Shown here in pieces: positions 31,164 through 41,949 of a stretch of DNA of 64,000 nt (position 1 is the stretch's first letter; each line of letters opens with the position of its first letter). The stretch is from NCBI RefSeq assembly GCF_014529535.1, contig NW_023503408.1:496001-560000 (forward strand). Direction: 5' to 3'. The translations under genes were made by a program, and so were the position numbers. The notes beneath the pieces are model-generated. The model was not told the origin of the DNA. It ran no database searches and saw nothing but the letters and a program-made list of their open reading frames with translations. The DNA comes from Bradysia coprophila. Taxonomy: Eukaryota; Arthropoda; Insecta; Diptera; Sciaridae.

Positions 31164-31329
31164 TTAACGCCCGACAAAAAAAATTAAAATGATAAAAAAT
31201 GAACCCCATGCATTGTCGTCTCATCGGAGATAAGGCAACACGACTTATTGGGACTAATGGAATCTACTATTGTGGCGTGCAATAGTCTTCACCGAAGGGA
31301 GACTTTTGCCATAGATATTGCAGACATAC

Positions 31330-32070
31330 CGATTAACTGGATGTGTGTTTTCAAGCAGTTTTTCATTAAACTTTTATCACATTTCTCGCACTTTACACGA
31401 GGTTCATGAGTTCGCATGTGTTCCTAAACAGTTGAAGACTTTGTGTTACGAAACACGAATCTACCTACAGATCGGGCAGAATACCGTCTTTTCATGTTGT
31501 GGACGTTGAGAAGAAGAGGGTCTTGCGAACTCTAATGTATCGGAAACGACACAATCTACTTGCGATGGCTCATCTGCGTATAATGGTAGAAGGTCGTTGG
31601 GTGTTATACGTTATCGTCAGAATACAATTGCACATCCGAACCACTGGAAACCAATGGTTCGTTTGTGCAACTGTTTTCACCCGCATCTACATTTAAGCAG
31701 TTTATTTGCTGAACAATTTCATCATTAGGAACGTCAGATGTTCTTAATGAGTCATTGTTGGCAGCCCCTTTACCGTCGAGCGCATCGCCAAAAGTTGCTT
31801 CTCGACCTTTCTCGGTCTTTAACTTTGGGATTTGGGTGGATGTTGATATTGGAAACCGTTGCCCGCATTCAAATTCAGAAGTAGATTCTTCAAATAAATT
31901 TGAAGATTGTTGGGCACTACTTGCGGGCAACATTGAAGCCTGACTATTTCATGTACATGGCAGTATTTTGTGGAAATGTGATTGAGGTCCGAAAACTCGA
32001 AATGGAGAGGAATATGTTGATGTGGTATCGTTTAATGAATCGTCTGCCGATTCCACTTGCATTCGTCAAG
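31330..32070 (-). pseudogene. C2H2 zinc-finger protein pseudogene
   Basis: Minus strand. An open stretch of 110 codons (31933-31604) of acidic, Ser/Asn-rich sequence continues in another frame with T-V-F-C-P-I-C (about 31485-31465) and then E-H-M-R-T-H-E-P-R-V-K-C-E-K-C-D-K-S-L (about 31415-31360), i.e. C-x2-C and H-x3-H parts of fingers. At least one frameshift and two stops break it. A short coding-like stretch also precedes it (about 32060-31960). Family identity rests on the two finger-like pieces only. Confidence 0.45.
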
Positions 32071-32089
32071 GTGTTAAGATCATCGAGTC

Positions 32090-33677
32090 AGTAAAAAGTG
32101 GTGGAGGGTGATAAAAAAGTACTCCCCTGTTCAAACTCGTTCAATTTCGTCATCCAGAATTCCATATGTGATTCAGCGATTGTGATGTACTTGTCCATTG
32201 CGTTCATTGTTGATTCTTTTTGTTTTATCACTTTTTAATTTATTCACAACTTTATTACATTAATAATAATAATATTTACAAGATTACAAATAAAAAATTT
32301 CATTTCACTTCTTCGATGGCGGTATCGTCCGCAATACAGCAACATTTCCGCAACATTTCCTTTTTGTCTATATGGTGAATATTGGATTACATTGGAAAAC
32401 GCAGCATAATTTGTCAATCCCATCAACACGAAATTGCTAATGTGTTTACGGTCTTAAGTTTCATTATTCTGTTTGACTGTTTAATTCTCATGACAGTGAA
32501 GAGTGCACACTCTGCAACATCGCTTGTGATTGATCATGTCTTCCTGAAGGTTTCTGAGACGAAAGTTCGTCGTCTGTTTGGCAAGTCAGCAACTCACGTC
32601 ACTCTACTCAGCGTAGTTTGTATTCTGGTTTTTCCATCCGTTGTAATTTACTTTTACAACGTGCTACGCAGAATGTTTTACGCATTTCAGTTGTAAACAG
32701 TTGTTGGATTGGTTTCTAAGGTTAATGTTTTTCTTACAAACATTTGCATAACATTTGCCTTGTTGAGAATATTCGAAAAAAAATTGACGTAAGTTCAGGA
32801 ACCAGCAATTTATGTAACATTACTTAAACATGAGTTACAGTTTTACTTAGAATTCGTTGAAATAAACAGTTTTAATGAATCATCAGGCCAGAAAAACAAA
32901 ATATTGTAAGTAGGTATAGAGGATGTTTGTACAAAATACCGTTGAATGCCAACTGTCACCTTTGAATTGATTCCATAGTAGGACGTTGACGGAGGTTCTT
33001 CGCGTAAAATCGATTCTATTAGTAGAGGTTCCACTCCATACAAAACACAATTGCATAGTGCATTTTGTGAGGAAGGTCTGAAAATTTGACCATCGGTTAA
33101 TATGGACTTACAGAGTCTAATGCGATGTGGAGCCCAAAATTTTAGCCCCTCCCCTTCTCCTCACGGTCTCCGAAATCATCGTTTGGATTAGTTTGATAAG
33201 GTCCCGTCTCCTTTTTTTGGAAGCGACAGCTAGCATTGTGCTTTTTGACAGTGAGTGAGTGTTCCGAGCATTGAACTTGTTGTAGTTTGCATTGACGTCC
33301 AACGAAAAATTGACTTGTGGAGCAGATTGGCTCGAGTTGACTGTTTGTGTTCAAATAATTTCCTTCAGACGCAATAATGCGTCTGACCATTAACGTCCAT
33401 TAACGTTGCGAAAAGTGTCCGACAATGCACGTGGCGATACAAGATGTTGCCTGGTTTATAATTCAAAAGAATTTTTAGAATTTTTTCGAACGAATCATTC
33501 CATTTTCTTACTCACTTGCATACTGGGTAATTTCCATTTAGATTTTTCGAAGTCGACACACTGCTATCTTCCAATAAAAAGTCAGTTGGATCGCTTCCGT
33601 TTAAACCTATCGATCCGAACATTTTCAAATTTTCCATTGGAAATACTTCGTTTCACTTTTCACGGCCGTTTAAATAG
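32090..33677. other. Unannotated region
   Basis: No supported gene. A 104-codon frame (32382-32696) with two hydrophobic segments is the longest; no family recognised. Confidence 0.3.
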
Positions 33678-33850
33678 TAGAGATGTGCGGGCCGCCCAAA
33701 ATTCGCCTGCCCGACCCGGCCCAGCCCGACCCGGTTCGGGTCAGGGCTTCAAAAATTAGTCGGGCTCGGGCGGATTCGGGTTTCAAAAACAAAGATTCGG
33801 GTTGGCCCGAGTATATTTTGACTTTCAGAAAATATTCAGAACGCTCAGGC
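33678..33850 (+). mobile_element. Left end of a second hAT-type GC-rich element, truncated
   Basis: Starts TAGAGATGTGCGGGCCGCCC exactly like 13333, followed by CCCGACCCGG repeats. No right terminal repeat is found downstream. Confidence 0.6.
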
Positions 33851-33951
33851 TAAACTTACATTTAAGTTTTTGGAATATTTTTTAGAACAAAAAGCAGTAA
33901 TGTAATGAGTTAAATGTTAATTGTGATGGAGAACTAAAGAAGAAAACCTAA

Positions 33952-34965
33952 TTAGACCCGTACGAAGTACTGGGGTCTTATAGGTTTACGCATACGTTTG
34001 TAACACGTCGAATCGGACTCCCTGAGTAAGGGGAAACCTATTGTGGTTGTCTAGAGATGCCAAATCAGTGAAAAAAAATGTCCGTCTGTCTGTCTGTCTG
34101 TCTGAACGATAACTTGAGTAAAACACATCCGATTTTCCAAAATTCTTTTTTTTTCCCGTTTGGTAATGTCAAAAGATTTTGAAGATTTTGTTCGAAGTGA
34201 TTTTGGATCGACCCCTCCCGAGCTGGGGCCCAATAAGTGCTTTTCGAAGATATCTCCGGACATTTAAACGTTACACTTGTAAGTGATACGTCAAATAAAA
34301 GGTATTTACAATACCGATCGACAAAAAAAATTATGGAAATCGGATGACCGACTCGTGAGTTAGACCCCTTGGTGTGAAACAGGCACAGGGCGGCAAGCAG
34401 TTTTTGCTTGTAGGTCGGCCACATTTGAACATATTTTGTCTGTTTTAGCTTTATTAGATAGGTATTGACCGTACCAATCAGGGAAAAAAAATTTATGAAA
34501 TTATGTTCTCCGGAGCGTGAGCTAGGTCTCTTGGAGTGAGCTCTTATCTGGCTACTCGGCCGTACAGTGAACGTGGAGTATTTTGACAATATCTCGAGTA
34601 AATTTTGACCGAATTTCATGAATTTTTGTTTTGTTTGAAAGGTATTAACGAATGTAAAGCGTCGGTAAAATTTCCGGTCTCCTAACAAAATGGCTGCCGG
34701 CGGCCATATTGGATTTTAGTAAAATAGAAATATCTTGGGAAAAATGATACTTAGAGAGTTTCTGTTAACATGGAAATAATTTGTTATGTGTGTGGGGTTT
34801 CAGGGATTCCATATACGGACATCTATATATACCTATATACAGCTATATTGAGCTATATACAGGCATATAGAGCTATATAATAGCATATTCATCTGGGAAA
34901 TATTTATTTATAGCAAAATATAGGTAAATATAGCGGTATATAGCTGTTTAAATAGGAATTTATGA
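33952..34965 (+). mobile_element. HINE copy H8 with AT-rich 'agctatata' tail
   Basis: 5' end TTAGACCCGTACGAAGTACT...GGGGTCTTATAG, GTCTGTCTGTCTGTCTGTC microsatellite (34083-34104), ATGGCTGCCGGCGGCCATAT at 34690, then degenerate AGCTATATA repeats 34820-34960. The hairpin changed from GCCCC/GGGGC to ACCCC/GGGGT on both sides, a paired change. Confidence 0.7.
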
Positions 34966-34969
34966 AATT

Positions 34970-35547
34970 TGTCTTCGTACGGGGCTGTCTATATTGCCTC
35001 CGGCAATTTAGTTGTATATGATAACAATTTTTTCCCTGATTGGTACGGTCAATACCTATCTAATAAAGCTAAAACAGACGAAACATGTTCAAATGTGGCC
35101 GACCTACAAGCAAAAACTGCTTGCCGCCCTGTGCCTGTTCCACACCAAGGGGTCTAACTCACGAGTCGGTCATCCGATTTCCATAAACTTTTTTTTGTCG
35201 ATCGGTATTGTAAATACCTTTTATTTGACGTATCACTTACAAGTTTAACGTTTAAATGTCCGGAGATGTCTTCGAAAAACCGTAAAGCACTTATTGGGCC
35301 ACAGCTCGGGAGGGGTCGATCCAAAATCACTCATCTTCGAACTTAGCCTGTCTTTTGACATTACCAAACGGGAAAAAAAAGAATTTTCGGACAGACGGAC
35401 AGACGGACAGACGGACATTTTTTTTCTCGCGGATTTGGCATCTCTAGACAACCACAATAGGTTTCCCCTTACTCAGGGAGTCCAATTCGACGTGTTACAA
35501 ACGTATGCGTAAACCTATAAGACCCCAGTACTTCGTACGGGTCTAAA
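34970..35547 (-). mobile_element. HINE copy H9, minus strand, 3'-truncated
   Basis: 5' end at 35547 with the same ACCCC/GGGGT hairpin variant and GGACAGACGGACAGACGGAC microsatellite; forms an inverted pair with H8. Confidence 0.7.
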
Positions 35548-35712
35548 CACTCTGCAGAATCGCCGTTAATAATTTCGGTGAAATGGTGTCACCCTGCCTT
35601 ACACCTCGGCCGATTCTGAATTTCTCCGTGCTCTTATGAAGTTTTATACACGACGTAGCGTTTTTGTACACATATCGAATTGTGTTGGAGCACCTTGAGT
35701 CTACTCTACTTG
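35548..35712 (-). pseudogene. RTE LINE fragment R4, ~165 bp of RT
   Basis: Internal piece covering the R-I-G-R-G-V-R-Q-G-D-T coding region, with several substitutions relative to the other copies, so older. Neither LINE end is present. Confidence 0.75.
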
Positions 35713-35805
35713 AGTCAGTCTATTCTTAACTAATAATAGACAGATTTATGAAAATTAGATTTGCCCCTTCAGAGCAAAAACATGGGCCCTTGACAAGATC
35801 TGGCT

Positions 35806-35884
35806 GCAAAAGATCGTTTTTTTACGGGCTGCATCATTGTGAGCAGCCTTTTTTTTCGCATATTTAAATAAAGAGAACAAAAAA
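35806..35884 (+). mobile_element. 79-bp retroposed 3' end with 11-bp target duplication
   Basis: AAGATCTGGCT flanks it at 35795-35805 and 35885-35895. It contains the hairpin GGCTGC-atcattgtga-GCAGCC followed by T8, then AAATAAAG and an A-rich tail: the same 3' end as the insert at 24717-24954. Confidence 0.85.
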
Positions 35885-35895
35885 AAGATCTGGCT

Positions 35896-37365
35896 ACACC
35901 GAAAAAAATCCTTATTTTAGTCCCTGATTTTAGCAATGTGATTCTGTTTTTGCAAAGATTTATTTTGTTTGAGATAAACTTCTGTAGACTATCTTCATAA
36001 ATGTGAAAGTCTGTCTGAGGTCTGAGACGTCTAAATTGGGCTGCTAGGAATCTTGCGCCGGTGTAATTCACAATGACACACAAAATGACACATTTTGTAT
36101 AAGGAACATGTCACTTTGTGAGTCATTGTGAATCACGCGGATATTCCTCATTACCCTAAATTGTACCCTTCACCTTCAACGGTTGACATTGAAATAGTGA
36201 ACTTGTGACTCAAGGTGAATCATTGAACTATTCCATTGATAAACATATGCGACCAGACAAAGTAAACAGAATATTTTTTCTTCAGGCAGTTAAAAATAGA
36301 CAAATAACAGAATTGACGAATACAATTCTGAATGAAATGTGTAGATCGGAATTACTAAGTAAATTTTGATTGTTAAAACACCCAGAAAACAAACACTAAA
36401 TTATTTCGAAAAAAAATGAATAAATTGTTACAATAAAATTTGAATTTTTAATGCAAGTTGTGTGGTAACGGACGTATTACAGTGTAAACATGTTTTCGGC
36501 ACTCTACTACTTTGTAATAACAATAAATTATGAAATTTTACAGAAGACGCAAAACTAACATGCAAATTATCACCAAATATTGAACGTATTCGCATTGATT
36601 TGCATAGTTTACGGAAATAAAGTTTTATCGATCCATCCGTTGGATTGCTACATGTTAGAGCACGTCCGGCGTCACCTTACTTATGGATCAAAACACCGAG
36701 TCCTAAAGTTGTAGATATTTTTTTGAGGGCTACCGTGTACGAATGGCCGCCTGTAGGGCTTAACGAAAAAGCCTGCTGGTCAACTCGTGCTGTTATGCCA
36801 TTTTCCATTTTTATCTTCATCGTTTTGGACTTTAACATTATTCAGTCTTTGTTTCTCACTGCCATTGTTTCTTTTTGTGCATCCAGATACAGACAATAAT
36901 GAGAATGGGCAATGACTTGCGTTATTGAGTAGACCTCTCATTTTTGGAAACAACTTAACAAAGCCGTAAAGCAGTATTGCTTCTTTCACCAGTCGAAACG
37001 CCTCAATCGTTAAATGATTCTCGATCTTGTAAAATTTGTTTATTGTGGCTGAATCTTCTTTCAGGATCTGCATTTCCGTGTGAGATACAAAAGCACGTAT
37101 TGGCAAGTACTACAAGCTTTCTGAAGTTCTCCGGCCGCACACTTTATTTCAGAGACAACCGACCAATACTGCTCGATGTCGTTATATTAGCAATTACCTC
37201 CGAAATTTGCAAGTCGTCAGATTGCTATAATAAAATATTATCTAGCTGCTTCCAAATTTTTATTTTGGCCAGTGAGAGTTTATAGCCCGAGCCGAATGCA
37301 ATTATATGCGTGAGCGAAAAATCATTTTATCTCCCTAAAAACAGATACAACTACACTGAGCGAAA
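35896..37365. other. Unannotated region
   Basis: No supported gene. Minus-strand frames at 36083-35769 and 37106-36780 have no recognisable family. Confidence 0.3.
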
Positions 37366-37960
37366 TTTCTTACATACCATGCGTATATCATTCGTGCCCC
37401 CTGTAAAAACGTGTGGTGAGGTAGTTATACAGCGGGCTCGAACAAATACTTTAAATTAAAAATTGACTTCTTTGGGAGTTGAACCGGGGACCTCTCGATC
37501 ATGAGCCAACGATCTTTCTAATGTTGCAGTGCAGTAGTGTTGGTTGATATTTCTTATTGTTGAAGCGTACTTTGAAAGCCATAAACGTGTGTGGCGTATA
37601 AGTTACACAGAGCACGTTATAACGTAACGCACAATAATAGTGATATGTCGTTTTTTAACATAACTGAATTTAAGTTCATAAAGCACGCGTAATTAGCTTC
37701 GACTTGATGGCAATATAGTTGTGGACTTGGACTATCAAAATACTGGATAATCAATTATAGATAAATTCAACTTAAACAACTTTCTGATATGATTACGAAA
37801 TGAAATTACTTAATGAAAAATGAAAGTATTTTGACGAGAATTTTTCTAATTTACTATAACTACTACGTGTTAAGAAATATAAATATGATACAAATTCAAT
37901 GTCTAAGACCAACATCCACTATATACGTTTAACATACGTGATGTGCGTTTAACTTCCGTC
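37366..37960 (-). repeat. Dispersed repeat block with a tRNA-Met-like segment, copy 1
   Basis: Begins CACTGAGCGAAATTTC. On the minus strand, around 37555-37475, GTTGGCTCATGATC (anticodon loop with CAT) is followed by GAGAGGTCCCCGGTTCAACTCC (B-box-like), recalling a tRNA-Met 3' half. The D-arm and acceptor are degenerate, so it is a tRNA-derived SINE or pseudo-tRNA. The block repeats at 38387. Confidence 0.5.
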
Positions 37961-38179
37961 CCACTCGTAAGTTATTCATATTCCACGTATATCACCACAA
38001 TACGTAACGCATGAATATTCAAATCTGACAATCGAAATACGTAACTATGCTTTCAACGTGTTCCGCGTATAGAAAATATTGCCCATTTATCATATACGTT
38101 AATGAAGTATATTCCACCTTCCCGACGAATTTTACACATACCCGGTGTGTTGTATGAATTTTCTTTTTCTGAGTGTATA

Positions 38180-38375
38180 AACAAGACGTCAGAACAGTCG
38201 GAGCGTTTGCTGCGACTGTGCCCCGTACGACCCGTAAACCTATTTCGTACGTGACCCTAGTGCGTCCGTAGCCCTAATTCGTCCATGATCCTAATTTTTC
38301 CGAAACCCTAATACGTCCGTAACCCTAATACAGCTATAACCCGTATGTGCCCGTTACCATAATTATTCTCACCTA
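38180..38375 (-). mobile_element. HINE 3'-end fragment H10
   Basis: AAACAAGACGTCAGAACAGT, then the CAGTCG-type stem, GGCCCCGTACGACCCG-like sequence and a stretch of 'ccgtaaccctaat' units; nothing of the core. Confidence 0.65.
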
Positions 38376-38386
38376 GCGCAAGTGCA

Positions 38387-38990
38387 CTGAGCGAAATTTC
38401 CTACGTGCTATGCGTATATCATTCGTGCCCCCTGTTAAAAAGTGTGGTAAGATAGTTAGCGGGCTCGAATATAATACGTCCGAGATGTATTTCGCTTTGA
38501 CAGAGATTTAAAAATATGAATTTTATTGAATTTACCCACGATTTAACAATATTATCCAGTTTATAGTAGTAATTATACATTTTAGCGGCTATTGGTGACA
38601 AATACTTCAAATTAAAAACTGACTTCTTCGGAAATTGAACCGGGGACCTCTGGATCATGAGCCAACCATCTTTCTAAAGTTGCAATACAGTACTGTTGGT
38701 TGACATTTCTTATTGTTGAAGCGTACTTTGAAAGCGTGTGTGGCGTATAAGTTACATAATTAATAGTTAACATAATTGAATTTAAATTCATAAATCACGA
38801 GGAATTAGCTACGACTTGACGGCAAGAGAGGCATGCACTAGAATTATCAAAATACTGATTATCAATTATAGAAAATTTAAACTTAAACAACTTTCTGATA
38901 TGATTACAAAAAAATGAAAGTATTTTGACGAGAGTTTTTCTTATTACTAAAATAATTTGTTGAGAAATATCATTTCTCTGATGGCTGACA
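38387..38990 (-). repeat. Dispersed repeat block with a tRNA-Met-like segment, copy 2
   Basis: Same block as 37366-37960, carrying about 130 bp extra (38470-38600) between the start and the tRNA-like part (GGTTGGCTCATGATCCAGAG and GTCCCCGGTTCAATT on the minus strand, about 38700-38630). Confidence 0.5.
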
Positions 38991-39204
38991 ATTTCCCTAA
39001 CGTGGCGTCGCATCTATCCCCAACCTAATGTGGCAATTTCAAAGAGAGTTTGCTTATAACGGATACACAATGATCGTATAAACGGTTTCTCATTGCCTTA
39101 CAAGTAGTTAGGTTAATTGATCACCTGTCAAATGTTTGCTAATCCGAAAGTTTGTGTCGTGCACATGCACATGGTCATCGGAAGACATAGGTGTGATGAG
39201 GTGT

Positions 39205-40055
39205 CTTCTTCTTCTCTTCTTCTTTTTCAGCCTGTTTCTATCCACTGCTGGATGTAGGCCTCTCCAACTTCTTTCCATTTCGTACGATCCATTGCCATTT
39301 GCTGCCAGTTTGTACCTGCAATATTCTTAATTCCGTTTGTCCATCTCTCTGGTGGTCTACCTATAGCTCGTCTTTTATATGGTCGCCAGTTCATGATCTT
39401 TTTGGTCCAACGTTCGTCTGTCCTTCGTGCAATATGTCCCGCCCAGCTCCATTTCAGAGATGCTATTCTTTCCATGACATCAACGACCCTGGTTTGTTGT
39501 CGAATCCATTGATTCGTCATTCTGTCTCTGAGTGTTATTCCAAGCATACTCCGTTCCATGGCTCTTTGTGTCACTCTCAATTTATCTTCGGATGCTTTCG
39601 TTAAAGTTAACGTTTCCGCTCCATAAGTGAGCACTGGAAGGACACAAGTGTCGAAAACATTGCGTTTCAGACTATTATTCATTTTGCTTTTGAAAATTAG
39701 TCTGAGTTTTCCAAACGCTGCCCATGCAAGACCAATCCTACGTCTTATTTCTGCAGTTTGGTTGTCCAAACCTAACTTCAGTTTATGTCCTAGATATACA
39801 TAGCTGTCGACTCGTTCAATGACAGTGTCACCAATTTTGATTTCTCTATCGTCCCCGATGTTGGTCATGACTTTTGTTTTCGATAAGTTCATCTTGAGGC
39901 CAACTTTGCTTGCCTCTTCACTTAACTGTTGTAGCATAAGCTGAGCCTGACCTAGATTCGCTGCTATCGGTACAATGTCATCAGCGAAGCGAAGATTGCT
40001 CAGGTACTCTCCATTTATCTTTATTCCCATTTTGCTCCAGTTTAACTTCTTAAAA
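39205..40055 (-). pseudogene. RTE LINE fragment R5, 0.85 kb, with 6-bp target duplication
   Basis: C-terminal part from the L-N-W-S-K-M-G-I-K region to the stop, F-A-D-D included, frame open. AGGTGT occurs at 39199-39204 and 40056-40061. The upstream continuation of its open frame to 40165 is flanking DNA. Confidence 0.9.
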
Positions 40056-40309
40056 AGGTGTGATACACCGAAATCAGCATTGTTTGTCCTTGTTGTTCGT
40101 CCACTTTGATTGTAAACGGTAAAACGTTTCGTCATGAATTGTAAACGGTAACACGTTTCGTTCACCGGTTGAATAAAAATTTAGTTAATGTCGAATTACT
40201 GGCCAAGCAATACAACAATTTAAATAATTCGTTGTATCCAGTCAACTTTTTTTGGTAAAAATTATTTGGCAGATGATGAGGAAAACTAAGCCAGCTTGAT
40301 TGAACTAAT

Positions 40310-41135
40310 TGGGTGAAAAATTTAATTTTTGCGTAATGAAGCTGAAAGCGTCAACTCTAGCGATATCATTCATTTTAGAAATTGTACTACAATGACTGCG
40401 TCACACTTTTCTCGAAAAGATTTTTGTTGGTATATCAGTCGTTTTAGAAGTGTAGTCAACACTGCTTTTTAGCACAGTTCTAATTAAAAAATGTCTAAAT
40501 TCGAAAATTTGACGAAAATCGAAAATTTGACGAAAGTGACCAAATATTTCCAGCTGCCCAACATTCGCTAAAAGTGACCAAATTTTTCCAGCTGCCCAAC
40601 ATACCCTGAAAGTGACCAAATATTTCCAGCTACCCAACCCCGAAAATGACCAAATTTTTCTAATTGCCAACCATGTAAACCATAATATTCATAAACTTTG
40701 AATTTTGAAATTTCGACCGAATTACAACCAACTTCACAACAATCATAACAACACTATCATCACAACACTATCAATACAAAATAGCTGTACTTTTTTATAT
40801 GAGAGAAATTGTTCCGAAAATTAATTAATTAATTCCACAAAATTCTGATTTTTCCTGCGATAATGATGACTGAAACTTAAGTTCTAATGGCCTGACTAAG
40901 GTTCCTGCAAAGTTTCATGGGGTTTGGCTGTATACTTTCCGAGATAGAAACATACAGAGTAAGTTGAAAGATTTCGGAGCGATAGCGGAGGACTTGACGC
41001 AGTCTAACTTCTATCATATTCTCGAGCAAAATTTTACCAAAAAAATCTGCGTCGCAAAGTGGCAAATGTTCAGGAACAGACCAGCAAGAAAATTTATCTG
41101 CCACATGCGACGCAGATTTTTTTGGTAAAATTTTG
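40310..41135. repeat. Fold-back family F1 half-copy and minisatellites
   Basis: 40310-40450 matches an arm of the fold-back at 56836-57361. 40495-40540 holds repeated AAAATTTGACGAAAATCG. 40545-40665 holds about three and a half 38-bp units (CCAAATATTTCCAGCTGCCC). 41025-41135 is a local palindrome centred on TCTGCGTCGCA / TGCGACGCAGA. Confidence 0.7.
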
Positions 41136-41880
41136 GTTGTTTCTAGTCTAATTTTTTTTTGTAAAAATTATTTGGCAGATGATGAGAAAACCTAAGCCAG
41201 CTTGTTTGAACTAAAATTGTGTGTAAAATTTAATTTTTGCGTAACGAAGCTGAAAGCGTCAACTCTAGCGATATCACTCATTTTAGAAATTGTACTTCAA
41301 AGACTGCGTCACACTTTTCTCGAAGAGATTTTTGTTGGGATTTTGATTGTTTGGAGAATGCCATTTTTCATGTATTTGTACTGAAAATGACGACTTGGAA
41401 AACGAAATATCTCCGGTTCCCCAGCACTTTGGTAGGCGTGTGATAGCTCATTTTCTTTGTATTTTAAGTTATTTTAAAAATAATTTGGTTGCGATATTGG
41501 ACATTTTGGCGAAAGTAGAAATCTCGCCTATATAGTTGCCGCGTCTAAAAAAAATTTCTTCGTTCTTTTTTTGGAAGTTAGACTGCGTCAAGTCCTCCGC
41601 TATCGCTCCGGACATGTTTTGGCGTATTTAGTATGAAAAGTGACCAATTTCAAAACGATGTATCTCCGGTAATTTTAAACCTACATATAGTCGAGTGGTA
41701 GCTCGTTTTGTTCGTATTTAAAGAATATGAGAATATGATGGAATAGATTTTGTGGTGATAAATACCAAAGGGTAGAAACTGAAATTTTCGGCTATACATA
41801 GTTGACGCGTCTAAAAAAAATTCTTCGTTCTTTTTTTGGGGATTAGACTGCGTCAAATCCTCCGCTATCGCTCCTGACAT
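41136..41880. repeat. F1 arm and two tandem F2 repeat copies
   Basis: 41140-41345 is an F1 arm (AAGCTGAAAGCGTCAACTCT, GACTGCGTCACACTTTTCTC). 41370-41617 and 41640-41880 are two F2 copies, each ending GACTGCGTCAA(G/A)TCCTCCGC ... GACATG; F2 also occurs at 55898-56180 in the opposite orientation. Confidence 0.7.
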
Positions 41881-41949
41881 GATAAAACCCTTTTAGATAT
41901 ACTGGAGACAAGCATTACTTGCTAGAGGGGAAATTTTATTTTTTTTATC

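Noticed and set aside
29716..31224. 502-codon minus-strand frame as a complete LINE protein
   Set aside because: Its first ~30 codons are HINE 3' terminus and flanking DNA fused to a truncated LINE; it lacks the endonuclease and a true start.
32382..32696. Two-segment hydrophobic frame as a receptor fragment
   Set aside because: No recognisable receptor motif and no flanking exons.
36780..37106. Minus-strand 108-codon frame vaguely like the start of a phosphatase catalytic subunit
   Set aside because: Only a short weak resemblance, no catalytic motifs, no supporting exon downstream.
39227..40165. 312-codon frame with a novel N-terminus
   Set aside because: The first ~37 codons lie outside the LINE fragment, beyond its target duplication; they are flanking DNA.
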